In this document: piece after piece, positions 17,638 to 25,445 of the stretch
Layout: the number at the start of each line of letters is the position of its first letter
Numbering within the stretch: position 1 is the stretch's first letter
Assembly: GCA_905370385.1 (NCBI GenBank)
Contig: CAJPKN010000005.1
Span: forward strand, 1-41,720
Origin: Stomatobaculum longum
GTDB lineage: Bacteria; Bacillota; Clostridia; Lachnospirales; Lachnospiraceae
DNA length: 41,720 nt
Direction of reading: 5' to 3'
Notes under the pieces: model-generated
Told to the model about the DNA's origin: nothing
Seen by the model: the letters and a program-made list of their open reading frames with translations, nothing else
Database searches by the model: none
Program-made: the position numbers and the translations under genes

Positions 17638-18789
17638 ATGGAAATTTATTTTGACAATGCGGCGACGACGCGCCTCTCCGCGCGCGCCGCGGCGCGAATG
17701 GAGCGGGTGGCGCGGGAGCACTACGGCAATGCGTCTTCCCTGCACTTGGCGGGTCTTCGCGCGGAGGAAGAGTTAAAGGCCGCGGCCGAGGAAATCGCGA
17801 AGACCTTAAAGGCCGAGCCGCGGGAACTCATTTTCACCTCGGGCGGAACCGAGTCCGATAACTTAGCGATACTCGGAACCGCGCGGAGCAGAAAGGGCTA
17901 CGGGCGGCATCTCATCACGAGTGCGGTCGAGCATCCGGCGGTGCTCGAAACCATGCGCTTTCTTGAGGAGCAGGGCTTTCGCCTGACCGTGCTGCCGGTC
18001 GACGCGAGCGGAAAGATTTCGCTTTCGGAGCTGGAGGCCGCGATACGGAAGGACACCGTCTTAGTCTCCCTCATGTATGTGAACAATGAAATCGGCGCGA
18101 TTCAGCCGATTGCGGAGGCGGCGGCCCTCATTCACCGCCTGAATCCGGATTGTTATTTCCACGTGGATGCCGTGCAGGCCTACGGAAAATTCGAAATTTA
18201 TCCGAAGCGCCTCGGCATCGATATGATGAGTGTGAGCAGCCATAAGATCGAAGGACCGAAGGGGGTCGGTTTTCTCTATGTGAACCGCCGCGTCTCGATA
18301 AAGCCCGCGAGTTTCGGCGGCGGTCAGCAGGGCGGGCTTCGGAGCGGCACCCTCAATGTGCCCGGCATCGCCGGCATGGCGGAGGCGGCGCGCGCGGCCT
18401 ATGAAGACTTTGAAGAAAAGCGGGAGCGTTTGCTCCGTGTAAAGGACAGAATCCTTGCGGGTGCTGCGGAGCTCCCGGGGGTGCGTGCAAACAGTGCGCC
18501 GGGCATGGACTCGGCACCGCAGATTGTAAGCCTCTCGGTGGAGGGGGTCCGTGCGGAAGTCTTACTGCACGCCCTGGAGGCCGAGGGGGTCTATGTGTCG
18601 AGCGGTTCGGCCTGCTCGTCCAATCACCCCGGCATTTCCGCGACTCTAAAGGGCATCGGCCTTCCGGCGAAACTCCTGGATGCCACGGTGCGTCTCAGTT
18701 TCTCCGCGGAGAATACCGAGGCGGAGGCAGAGCGATTTTTAGAGCTGTTCCGGCAGTTGGTGCCGAAACTGCGTCAATTCAAACGGTGA
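17638..18789 (+). CDS. Cysteine desulfurase (NifS/IscS family), probable sulfur donor to ThiI
   Basis: A 383-residue PLP enzyme that converts cysteine to alanine and passes a persulfide sulfur onward. YFDNAATTRLS starts the protein; the PLP lysine is Lys203 in SSHKIEGPKG; the catalytic cysteine is Cys326 in SSGSACSSN. The long active-site loop places it in the NifS/IscS class rather than SufS. In Bacillus the equivalent thiI-linked enzyme (NifZ) serves tRNA 4-thiouridine formation. Ten bases separate it from thiI here and no iscU or scaffold gene is near, so a dedicated role with ThiI is likely, though a wider housekeeping role cannot be excluded. Confidence 0.9.
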   Translation: MEIYFDNAATTRLSARAAARMERVAREHYGNASSLHLAGLRAEEELKAAAEEIAKTLKAEPRELIFTSGGTESDNLAILGTARSRKGYGRHLITSAVEHPAVLETMRFLEEQGFRLTVLPVDASGKISLSELEAAIRKDTVLVSLMYVNNEIGAIQPIAEAAALIHRLNPDCYFHVDAVQAYGKFEIYPKRLGIDMMSVSSHKIEGPKGVGFLYVNRRVSIKPASFGGGQQGGLRSGTLNVPGIAGMAEAARAAYEDFEEKRERLLRVKDRILAGAAELPGVRANSAPGMDSAPQIVSLSVEGVRAEVLLHALEAEGVYVSSGSACSSNHPGISATLKGIGLPAKLLDATVRLSFSAENTEAEAERFLELFRQLVPKLRQFKR

Positions 18790-18799
18790 GGAACAGAGG

Positions 18800-19987
18800 A
18801 TGGAGTATAAGTCTTTTTTGGTAAAGTACGGCGAAATCGGCGTCAAGGGCAAGAACCGCTATAAATTCGAGGACGCACTGGTGCGTCAGCTCGGCTTTGC
18901 GCTCAAAAAGCTCGACTGCGAATTCAATATCGTAAAGGAACACGGCCGTATCTATGTGGATATGCTCGGTCCCTACGATTATGAGGACACGGTTGCCGCG
19001 CTGCAGCGCGTCTTCGGGGTGGTGTCAATCTGCCCGGTAATACGACTGAACGACAGTGCTTACGAGACCATTGCGGCAGAATCCGTGCGCTTTCTGAAAG
19101 AAATCAGCGCGGGGACAGAGCAGAGCTTTAAGGTCTTTACGCGTCGCATCGACAAGTCCTACCCCGGCACCTCGGAAGAAATCAGCGCGTCGCTCGGCGG
19201 CGTGATTCTGGAGGCCTGCCCGAACTTACATGTCGATGTCAGAAACCCGGAACTCAAGTTCAATGTCGAGATTCGAAACGAGGGGGTTCTGCTCTATGCG
19301 CTCTCGATTCCGGGCCCCGGCGGTATGCCGGTCGGCACGGCCGGCAAGGCCATGCTGCTCTTATCGGGCGGCATCGACTCACCGGTTGCGGGCTATATGA
19401 TCGCAAAGCGCGGCGTCTATCTGGAGGCGACCTACTTCCACGCGCCGCCCTATACCTCGGAGCGCGCAAAGCAAAAAGTTGTGGATTTGGCGCGCATTCT
19501 GGCGCGCTATGCGGGGCCGGTGCGCCTTCACATTGTGAACTTCACGGACATTCAGCTCTATATTTACGAGAAGTGCCCGCGCGAGGAACTCACGATTATC
19601 ATGCGCCGCTATATGATGCGCATTGCGGAGAGCATCGCGAAGAAGAACGGCGCAATGGCGCTGATTACCGGCGAGAGCATAGGGCAGGTCGCAAGCCAGA
19701 CCATCCCGTCCCTGCTCTCGACCAACGAAGTCTGCACCCTCCCGGTGTTTCGTCCGCTGATCGGCTTTGACAAGCAGGAAATTATAGAGCGCGCGGAGAA
19801 GATGGACAGCTACGAGACTTCGATACTCCCCTATGAGGACTGCTGCACCATCTTTGTCGCGAAGCACCCGGTCACGAATCCCGAGCTGTCGCGCATCAAA
19901 AAGTCGGAGGAGAGACTCAGCGAGCGGATTGAGGAACTCGTCGAGACCGCCCTCAAAACCGAGGAGCTTGTGCTCTGCGAGGCATGA
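18800..19987 (+). CDS. thiI: tRNA 4-thiouridine synthase ThiI
   Basis: A 395-residue ATP-dependent tRNA sulfurtransferase that makes s4U8 and may also feed sulfur to thiazole synthesis. The N-terminal ferredoxin-like/THUMP region (about 1-165) is followed by the PP-loop ATPase motif LLSGGIDSPVAGYM and the conserved GESIGQVASQT and RPLIGFDKQEII segments. There is no C-terminal rhodanese domain, as usual in Firmicutes, so the persulfide carrier cysteine is in the PP-loop domain. It follows the cysteine desulfurase closely and ends the transcription unit at a terminator hairpin. Confidence 0.95.
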   Translation: MEYKSFLVKYGEIGVKGKNRYKFEDALVRQLGFALKKLDCEFNIVKEHGRIYVDMLGPYDYEDTVAALQRVFGVVSICPVIRLNDSAYETIAAESVRFLKEISAGTEQSFKVFTRRIDKSYPGTSEEISASLGGVILEACPNLHVDVRNPELKFNVEIRNEGVLLYALSIPGPGGMPVGTAGKAMLLLSGGIDSPVAGYMIAKRGVYLEATYFHAPPYTSERAKQKVVDLARILARYAGPVRLHIVNFTDIQLYIYEKCPREELTIIMRRYMMRIAESIAKKNGAMALITGESIGQVASQTIPSLLSTNEVCTLPVFRPLIGFDKQEIIERAEKMDSYETSILPYEDCCTIFVAKHPVTNPELSRIKKSEERLSERIEELVETALKTEELVLCEA

Positions 19988-20020
19988 AAAAAAAGCCGCA
20001 CATCTGTGCGGCTTTCCTCT
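19985..20020. terminator. Bidirectional terminator between thiI and the HPr-like gene
   Basis: AAAGCCGCAC (19992-20001) and GTGCGGCTTT (20006-20015) form a 10-bp stem with a 4-nt loop. Eight A's on the left give a strong minus-strand T run for the HPr-like gene; on the plus strand the tail (CTTTCCTCTTCTC) is pyrimidine-rich but weaker. Confidence 0.85.
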
Positions 20021-20032
20021 TCTCAAAGGGGA

Positions 20033-20266
20033 TTACTCAATGATATAGGGCTTCAACGCCTCTAAAATCGTGTCCATCGACTCGTTGCCATGGATGTTCA
20101 GGTTGATCGGCTTCGAGAGATCCAGGCTGAAGATTCCCATAATCGACTTCGCATCGATTACATAGCGGCCGGACACGAGATCAAAGTCTGCGTCGAAGCG
20201 GGCAATGGTATTGACGAAGGACTTCACCTTTTCGATGGAGTCCAAAGAAATCTTGACAGTTTGCAT
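20033..20266 (-). CDS. HPr-like protein lacking the phospho-histidine site
   Basis: A 77-residue protein with the size and predicted alpha/beta pattern of HPr, the phosphocarrier of the sugar phosphotransferase system. DAKSIMGIFSLDL (about residues 38-50) matches the Ser46 regulatory region of HPr. The active-site GLHARP-type segment with His15 is absent: the first 60 residues contain no histidine, so it cannot accept phosphate from Enzyme I in the usual way. A Crh-like regulatory role through the serine is possible but only inferred. The ATG at 20266 has GAAGGAGG upstream; a longer frame from 20293 lacks an RBS. It has its own promoter and terminator. Confidence 0.75.
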   Translation of the reverse strand: MQTVKISLDSIEKVKSFVNTIARFDADFDLVSGRYVIDAKSIMGIFSLDLSKPINLNIHGNESMDTILEALKPYIIE

Positions 20267-20311
20267 GGCAGAGCCTCCTTCTTCGGATATCAATTCAGGT
20301 TCTTTTCCTCA

Positions 20312-20340
20312 ATCTTATGGGGAAGCGGGAGTAAAGTCAA
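20312..20340 (-). promoter_or_regulatory. Sigma-A-type promoter of the HPr-like gene
   Basis: On the minus strand TTGACT (20340-20335), 17 bp, TAAGAT (20317-20312). The hexamers and spacing are the same as in the cysK promoter at 6371-6399. Confidence 0.7.
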
Positions 20341-20359
20341 GATGAGGAAGGAGAATAAA

Positions 20360-21724
20360 ATGAGAACAGCGGCATTTCACACGCTGGGATGTAAGGTAAA
20401 CGCCTACGAGACCGAGGCGATGGAACAGGCGCTGCTCGCAGCGGGCTACGAACTCCGCTCTTTCGAGGAAAGGGCGGATGTCTACATCATCAACACCTGT
20501 TCCGTGACGAACATCGCGGACCGGAAATCGCGGCAGATGTTGCACCGCGCGAAGAGCTTAAATCCCGGAGCCGTCGTGGTCGCGGCGGGTTGCTACGCGC
20601 AGGCGGCGGCGGAGAGTCTGAAAGAAAACGGAAGCGTGGATTTGGTGCTCGGCAATCAGGAGAAAAAAGACCTGGTGCGCATACTCGAGGCCTATTTTTC
20701 CGAGGATGCGGCGCCTGCCGTTCATGTCGGCGATATGCGGGAGGCAAAGCGGTACGAGGACCTATCGGCAAATCGGAGCGAAGAGCATACCCGCGCCTTC
20801 TTAAAGGTGCAGGACGGCTGTAACCAGTACTGTTCCTACTGCATCATCCCCTTTCTTCGCGGCAACATACGCTCCCGTCGCCCGGGAGAGGTGAGAAGAG
20901 AGGCAGAGCGACTCGCCGCAAACGGCGTGCGGGAGCTTGTGCTGACCGGTATTCACCTCTCTTCCTACGGGCGGGATTTTAAGAACAAAGAGGAGCGGGA
21001 AGATTTCGGCGACGGCGCGGCAAATCTCCTGGAGCTTTTGACCCTTCTGGACAGCGTCGAGGGCATAGAAAGGCTTCGCATCGGTTCGCTGGAGCCGAAG
21101 ATTGCGACGCCGGAATTTGCAGCGGGGCTTTCGAAGTTAAAACACTTCTGTCCCCACTTTCACCTCTCGCTTCAGAGCGGGAGCAATGCGACCTTAAAGC
21201 GCATGAACCGCCGCTATACGGCGGAGGAATTTAAGGCGGGTGTCGAAGCGCTTCGCGCGGTTTTCCCGGACGCCGCCATGACCACGGATGTGATTGTCGG
21301 CTTCCCGGGGGAGAGCGAGGCAGAGTTTTCGGAGAGCCTTGCGTTTATCTCGGAAATCGCTTTCTACGAGACCCACATCTTCCCCTATTCCAAGCGAGAG
21401 GGAACCAAGGCCGCGGCGATGCCCGAGCAGCTTTCGAGCGCGGTCAAAAAGGAGCGCGCGGCGCGCCTGCAGGCGCTGAACGCAGAGCGACAGCGGGCGT
21501 TCCGCACGCGGCGGCTCGGAAGCGTTCAGGAAATGCTCTCGGAGGAAATCACGGAGATTGACGGAGAGCGCTATCTCATCGGTAACAGCCGAGAATACGT
21601 AAAGCTGGCCGTCCCGCTCACGGCGCTCTCGGAAGCGCCCGAGACCAATTGTCTCTACCGCGGAAAGGCGGAGCGCTTTCTCGACGCCGAAATACTTCTT
21701 CTGACAAACGTAAGCAAAACGTAA
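20360..21724 (+). CDS. mtaB: tRNA (t6A37) C2-methylthiotransferase MtaB
   Basis: A 454-residue radical-SAM enzyme that converts t6A37 to ms2t6A in tRNAs reading ANN codons. The N-terminal UPF0004 domain has HTLGCKVNAYET and further cysteines in INTCSVTN and AAGCYAQ, which ligate the auxiliary [4Fe-4S] cluster. The radical-SAM cluster motif is CNQYCSYC. GVRELVLTGIHLSSYGRD is diagnostic of the MtaB branch (MiaB has a different version), and a TRAM-like C-terminus follows. The ATG at 20360 is preceded by GAGGAAGGAG. The frame runs open to 20090 over the divergent HPr-like gene, but that extension is a shadow. Confidence 0.95.
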   Translation: MRTAAFHTLGCKVNAYETEAMEQALLAAGYELRSFEERADVYIINTCSVTNIADRKSRQMLHRAKSLNPGAVVVAAGCYAQAAAESLKENGSVDLVLGNQEKKDLVRILEAYFSEDAAPAVHVGDMREAKRYEDLSANRSEEHTRAFLKVQDGCNQYCSYCIIPFLRGNIRSRRPGEVRREAERLAANGVRELVLTGIHLSSYGRDFKNKEEREDFGDGAANLLELLTLLDSVEGIERLRIGSLEPKIATPEFAAGLSKLKHFCPHFHLSLQSGSNATLKRMNRRYTAEEFKAGVEALRAVFPDAAMTTDVIVGFPGESEAEFSESLAFISEIAFYETHIFPYSKREGTKAAAMPEQLSSAVKKERAARLQALNAERQRAFRTRRLGSVQEMLSEEITEIDGERYLIGNSREYVKLAVPLTALSEAPETNCLYRGKAERFLDAEILLLTNVSKT

Positions 21725-21735
21725 AGCTTTAAACC

Positions 21736-21764
21736 TTGAGAATTCTCTGCAAATCGGATAGAAT
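21736..21764 (+). promoter_or_regulatory. Sigma-A-type promoter of ireB
   Basis: TTGAGA at 21736-21741, 17 bp, TAGAAT at 21759-21764. The start would be near 21771, about 21 nt before the ireB ATG. Confidence 0.75.
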
Positions 21765-21791
21765 AGAGGCTAATTGAGAGGAAAGCATATC

Positions 21792-22061
21792 ATGAGTGAA
21801 AACTTGCACGACACACAGTTTTTTCAGACGGTTCAGGAGAATAAGATGGATGTCAGCCAGGTCTTAGAGCTGGTTTATAACGCATTGTCTGAAAAAGGAT
21901 ACAATCCGGTCAATCAGATCGTGGGCTATGTGATGAGCGGAGATCCGACCTATATCACGAGCCATAAGAGTGCGCGCAGTTTAATCATGAAGGTTGAGCG
22001 CGATGATATTTTGGAGCTCCTGCTGAGCTACTACATCAAGAATAAAATCGATCGTCGCTGA
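21792..22061 (+). CDS. IreB family regulatory phosphoprotein (UPF0297)
   Basis: An 89-residue small protein of the IreB/YrzL family. In Enterococcus IreB is phosphorylated on N-terminal threonines by the PASTA kinase IreK and dampens cephalosporin resistance. Here the N-terminal region carries Thr at DTQFFQT, and the body contains LVYNALSEKGYNPVNQIVGY, SGDPTYITSHKSAR and the C-terminal ILELLLSYYIKN typical of the family. AGAGGAAAGC precedes the ATG. Clustering with ruvX and a DUF1292 protein is the usual Firmicute arrangement. No PASTA kinase is in the window. Confidence 0.92.
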   Translation: MSENLHDTQFFQTVQENKMDVSQVLELVYNALSEKGYNPVNQIVGYVMSGDPTYITSHKSARSLIMKVERDDILELLLSYYIKNKIDRR

Positions 22062-22144
22062 CACTTCGGACAGGTCATTTGTGATAAAAGCCGCGTGAAG
22101 GACCGTTATGGGCTCGGTCAGAAAATGAATCATGCACCTCTGCA

Positions 22145-22174
22145 CTGATACGGATATTCCGTATCAGCGCTTTT
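22145..22174 (+). terminator. Hairpin with short T tail between ireB and ruvX
   Basis: CTGATACGGA (22145-22154) pairs perfectly with TCCGTATCAG (22158-22167) around a 3-nt loop, followed by CGCTTTT. A smaller GACCG/CGGTC stem (22101-22119) precedes it. It may terminate or attenuate read-through from ireB into ruvX. The other bases of the 134-nt gap show nothing clear. Confidence 0.5.
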
Positions 22175-22187
22175 GGTGTTCGGGAGG

Positions 22188-22223
22188 GAAGATATTTGCC
22201 ATTGAGAAGATATTTGCCATTGA
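22188..22223 (+). repeat. Perfect 18-bp tandem duplication at the ruvX start
   Basis: Bases 22188-22205 and 22206-22223 are identical (GAAGATATTTGCCATTGA). The second copy adds six codons in frame at the ruvX N-terminus, giving LPLRRYLPL before the conserved MGLDYG. Only the outer TTG at 22196 keeps proper spacing from the GGAGGG ribosome binding site. Confidence 0.9.
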
Positions 22224-22642
22224 TGGGATTGGACTACGGCGCGAAGACCGTGGGCGTTGCCGTGAGCGACGGACTGGGACTCGCGGCGCAGCCGCTGGAA
22301 ACCATATGGAGGGATTCGGAGAAGAAACTCCGAAAGACCTTACAGCGCCTCGAGGCCATCGTCGCAGAGCGGGGCATTACCCGCATTGTGCTGGGCCATC
22401 CCTCGCATCTCGACGGCACGGAGGGAGAGCGCGTCGCTTTTTGTACTCAATTTAAAGAGAAACTGGAGGCTCGCACCGGTTTGCCCGTTGTCTGGCAGGA
22501 CGAGTGGCTCACCACGGCGGAAGCGGAAGAGCGTCTCGAGGAGAGAGGCATTCCGCGCGCGGAGCAGAAGCAATATCTCGATAAACTGGCGGCTGCGATC
22601 ATCCTGCAGGAATATATGGATGCGCACCCGGAGGAGCGCTGA
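22196..22642 (+). CDS. ruvX: Holliday junction resolvase-like RuvX/YqgF (pre-16S rRNA nuclease)
   Basis: A 148-residue RNase H-fold protein; E. coli YqgF trims the 5' end of 16S rRNA. MGLDYGAKTVGVAVSD holds the first catalytic Asp, IVLGHPSHLDG the central strand, and LDKLAAAIILQEYM the last Asp. The usual DERLTT motif reads DEWLTT (Arg to Trp). TTG at 22196 is chosen as start because GGAGGG lies 8-9 nt before it; ATG at 22223 matches the normal family start but has no RBS because an 18-bp duplication lies between. The gene sits between ireB and a DUF1292 protein, as in Bacillus (yrzL-yrrK-yrzB). Confidence 0.9.
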   Translation: MPLRRYLPLMGLDYGAKTVGVAVSDGLGLAAQPLETIWRDSEKKLRKTLQRLEAIVAERGITRIVLGHPSHLDGTEGERVAFCTQFKEKLEARTGLPVVWQDEWLTTAEAEERLEERGIPRAEQKQYLDKLAAAIILQEYMDAHPEER

Positions 22643-22664
22643 GCGGCTCGGAGAGGAACAAAGG

Positions 22665-22973
22665 ATGGAAGAAGAAAAGAAGGAGCGGGAGGCCTTTGCG
22701 GCCGCACCGCTGGTTGTGAAGGATGAGAACGGCGAGGATGTGACCCTCTATATCCTCGAGGAGACCAAGTTAAACGGCTGCTACTATATCCTGGCGGCGG
22801 ACAGCGAGGAGGAGGACGGCGAGTGCTATCTCCTGAAGGATGTGTCCGGCGAGGATGAGGAAGAGGCCGTCTATGAGTTCGTGGAAAACGAGGACGAGGC
22901 AGAGCACATGCTCCGCGTCTTTCAGGCCCTCCTCGAGGAGGACGGCGCAGAGGTGGATCTTAGAAGCGAGTGA
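22665..22973 (+). CDS. DUF1292 (YrzB-like) acidic protein
   Basis: A 102-residue, strongly acidic protein of the DUF1292/YrzB family, always small and often placed after ruvX in Firmicutes. The central part VVKDENGEDVTLYILEETKLNGCYYILAAD (given by its ends, VVKDENG and YYILAAD) and the YEFVENEDEAEHMLRVFQAL tail fit the family. Its function is unknown. The ATG at 22665 follows GAGAGGAACAAAGG, 22 bases after the ruvX stop. A frame open to 22386 would run through ruvX and is a shadow. Confidence 0.85.
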   Translation: MEEEKKEREAFAAAPLVVKDENGEDVTLYILEETKLNGCYYILAADSEEEDGECYLLKDVSGEDEEEAVYEFVENEDEAEHMLRVFQALLEEDGAEVDLRSE

Positions 22974-23314
22974 GCCGGAGGGCGGGTCCGGCGCTGCGGG
23001 GAAAGCAAGAACGCTTCGCCGCGCAGAGAAATACGGACGTAGCTGTTTCGGAACTTGAAATAATGTATACAAAATACCGGACGGCGCGGCTTTTGTCGCT
23101 TTTGGTGGCTTTCCCGCTCTTGTCTTGACAGCAGAGCTTCGTAAGGCGCAAGGCCGGTCGCTACCCTGGCAAGATGACAAACAGTCGTAAGTAAGAAAGC
23201 CGGAGCCGCAGTGTAGCGGCTCCCATCAAACAGACAATAACAGGTCTTTGACTTGTGATTTTGGATCAACGAGAAAACAGATTTTTTAATTCGGAAAGTA
23301 AGAGAGGTAAGAAT
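22974..23314 (+). other. Gene-free leader upstream of RNase J with hairpins
   Basis: About 340 nt with no supported gene. On the plus strand two good hairpins are visible: GCTCT-TGTC / GACA-gc-AGAGC at 23116-23137, and GGAGCCGC / GCGGCTCC with a 6-nt loop at 23202-23223. No tail of T's follows either one, and no clear -35/-10 pair was found. Composition is lower in GC than neighbours near 23040-23080 and 23224-23314. It may be the 5' UTR of the RNase J mRNA, or hold a small RNA or dispersed repeat; I do not recognise a known riboswitch class. Confidence 0.4.
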
Positions 23315-25420
23315 TTGAGCGAACAGGAAAAGAACCCGATGCATTTTTTTAAACGTCTTTCGGAAAAGAGCCGTGCGCTTCGGAAAGAAGCGGCAGAGGC
23401 GGGACTCGGCGCAGAAGAAGTTGTGACCGAGGATAAGCCGAAGCGCCCGCGCCGTCGCCGTGCGGAGAAGCCCCAGGGCGAGGCCGTACTCGAACAGCAG
23501 GCCGCGGCGGAGAAGCCGAAGGCAGAGCGGAAGCCGAAAAAGAAGCTTGCTGCCGAGAAAACGGAGGGCGGCAAGGAAAAGGAGAATACCGCAAGAGGCA
23601 GAAAGCCGCGGAGCGAAAAGCCCCGGAATGCCGAAAACGCGGAGCCGCGCAGCCCGCGCCGCAATGCGGAGCCCCGCCGCGGCAAGAAGAAGCTGGCAAA
23701 CGGCCAGCTCGCGGAGCTCTTAAAGCGCGCCAAGCTTCCGCGCGCCGGCAGCATACGTTTTGACCCGAAGGCGAAGGTCAAGATTATTCCGCTCGGCGGC
23801 CTTGAGCAGATTGGCATGAACATCACGGCCTTTGAGTGCAATGACACGATCATAGTCGTGGACTGCGGCATTGCCTTCCCGAGCGAGGACATGCTCGGCA
23901 TTGACTGCGTGATTCCGGACGTCAGCTATCTGAAGGAGAACCGGAGTAAGGTCAAGGGCTTTGTGATTACCCACGGACACGAGGACCACATCGGCGCCCT
24001 GCCCTATATCTTAAAAGAGCTGAATGTGCCGGTCTATTCGACCAAGCTCACGATTGCCTTGATTCGCCATAAGCTTGAGGAGCACCGCCTTCTCGACTCC
24101 GCGAAGCTCTTTGTCGTGAAGCACGGCGATACCGTCCCCTTCGGCGACTTCAATGTTGAATTCATCAAGACCAATCACTCGATTTCGGACAGCTCCGCCC
24201 TCGCAATCTTCAGCCCGGCGGGCGTCATCTTCCACACGGGTGACTTTAAGATCGATTACACGCCGGTCTTCGGCGAGGCGGCGGATCTGCAGCGCATGGC
24301 GGAGCTCGGAAAGCGCGGCGTGCTCGCCATACTCTGCGACTCGACCAACGCGATCCGCCCGGGCTTTACCATGTCCGAGAAGACCGTGGGTCGCACCTTT
24401 GACCTCATTTTTGCGGAACACCAGAAGAACCGCATCATCGTCGCGACCTTTGCGTCGAATGTGGACCGCGTGCAGCAGGTCATCAACTCCGCTTACAAGT
24501 ACGGCAGAAAGGTGGTCGTCGAGGGCAGATCTATGGTCAATGTCATCGGCATTGCGAACGAACTCGGCTACATCAAGATTCCGGAGGGAACCCTGATCGA
24601 CATCGACCAGCTGAAGAACTACCCGCCGGAGAAGACCGTGCTCATCACGACTGGCTCCCAGGGCGAGAGCATGGCAGCGCTCTCCCGCATGGCAAACGGC
24701 ATGCACCGCAAGGTGGCAATCAGCCCGAGTGATGTGGTCATCATGAGTTCCCACCCGATTCCGGGCAACGAGAAGGCAGTCGACAAGGTCATCAACGAGC
24801 TCTCGATCAAGGGCGCGGAGGTTATTTTCCAGGATACCCATGTCTCCGGTCACGCCTGTGCGGAGGAGATTAAGCTTATGTACTCCCTGCTCCGCCCGAA
24901 GTTTGCGCTTCCGGTGCACGGTGAGTACCGTCACAGAAAGGCACAGGTGGCACTCGCCGAGGCAGTCGGCGTGCCGCACGAGAATGTGCTCTTTATGTCA
25001 ACCGGAGATGTCGTGACACTGACCGCCGACAGCTGCAAGATTACGGGCCATGTGCAGGCGGGCGGCATCCTGGTGGACGGCCTCGGTGTGGGCGATGTCG
25101 GAAACGTGGTGCTGCGCGATAGACAGAATCTTGCGCAAAATGGTATTATGATAGTGACCGTCGGTCTGCAGCGCGGCTCGAACCAGCTGCTCGCGGGACC
25201 GGAAATTGTGTCACGGGGCTTTGTGTATGTCAAGGACTCCGAGGACTTGATGGCAGAGGCGAAGGAGAGAGCCGTGACGGCAGTCACGGACAGCCTCGAT
25301 GCGGGTGTCAACGACTGGAGCAAATTAAAGAATGTCGTGCGGGATGAGCTCAGCGATTTCTTCTGGAAGAAGATGAAGCGCACCCCGGTCATCCTGCCGA
25401 TTATCCTCGGTGTCAATTGA
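23315..25420 (+). CDS. Ribonuclease J with a long basic N-terminal extension
   Basis: A 701-residue metallo-beta-lactamase/beta-CASP RNase with 5'-3' exonuclease and endonuclease activity in mRNA decay and rRNA maturation. Residues 1 to about 150 are a low-complexity Lys/Arg/Glu/Ala extension, likely disordered and RNA-binding, absent from the ~555-residue Bacillus enzymes. The catalytic part starts at KVKIIPLGGLEQIGMN; the zinc motif HGHEDH is at residues 220-225; later signatures are HTGDFKIDYTP, DSTNA, SGHA and VHGEYRH. The TTG at 23315 has AGAGG 7 nt upstream; an ATG at 23339 lacks an RBS. It lies 25 bases ahead of a tight gene string that reaches recO. Confidence 0.92.
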   Translation: MSEQEKNPMHFFKRLSEKSRALRKEAAEAGLGAEEVVTEDKPKRPRRRRAEKPQGEAVLEQQAAAEKPKAERKPKKKLAAEKTEGGKEKENTARGRKPRSEKPRNAENAEPRSPRRNAEPRRGKKKLANGQLAELLKRAKLPRAGSIRFDPKAKVKIIPLGGLEQIGMNITAFECNDTIIVVDCGIAFPSEDMLGIDCVIPDVSYLKENRSKVKGFVITHGHEDHIGALPYILKELNVPVYSTKLTIALIRHKLEEHRLLDSAKLFVVKHGDTVPFGDFNVEFIKTNHSISDSSALAIFSPAGVIFHTGDFKIDYTPVFGEAADLQRMAELGKRGVLAILCDSTNAIRPGFTMSEKTVGRTFDLIFAEHQKNRIIVATFASNVDRVQQVINSAYKYGRKVVVEGRSMVNVIGIANELGYIKIPEGTLIDIDQLKNYPPEKTVLITTGSQGESMAALSRMANGMHRKVAISPSDVVIMSSHPIPGNEKAVDKVINELSIKGAEVIFQDTHVSGHACAEEIKLMYSLLRPKFALPVHGEYRHRKAQVALAEAVGVPHENVLFMSTGDVVTLTADSCKITGHVQAGGILVDGLGVGDVGNVVLRDRQNLAQNGIMIVTVGLQRGSNQLLAGPEIVSRGFVYVKDSEDLMAEAKERAVTAVTDSLDAGVNDWSKLKNVVRDELSDFFWKKMKRTPVILPIILGVN

Positions 25421-25445
25421 ACTTGCAAAAGAGGAGAGCGGGAAC

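Noticed and set aside
20090..20359. In-frame N-terminal extension of mtaB by 90 codons
   Set aside because: It runs antisense over the HPr-like gene and its promoter; MtaB proteins begin at the RTAAFHTLGCKVN region, where a good RBS and ATG (20360) exist.
22922..23344. Possible minus-strand gene in the leader of RNase J
   Set aside because: No RBS, no recognised domain, and it overlaps the end of the DUF1292 gene and the RNase J start; structure on the plus strand is a better explanation.
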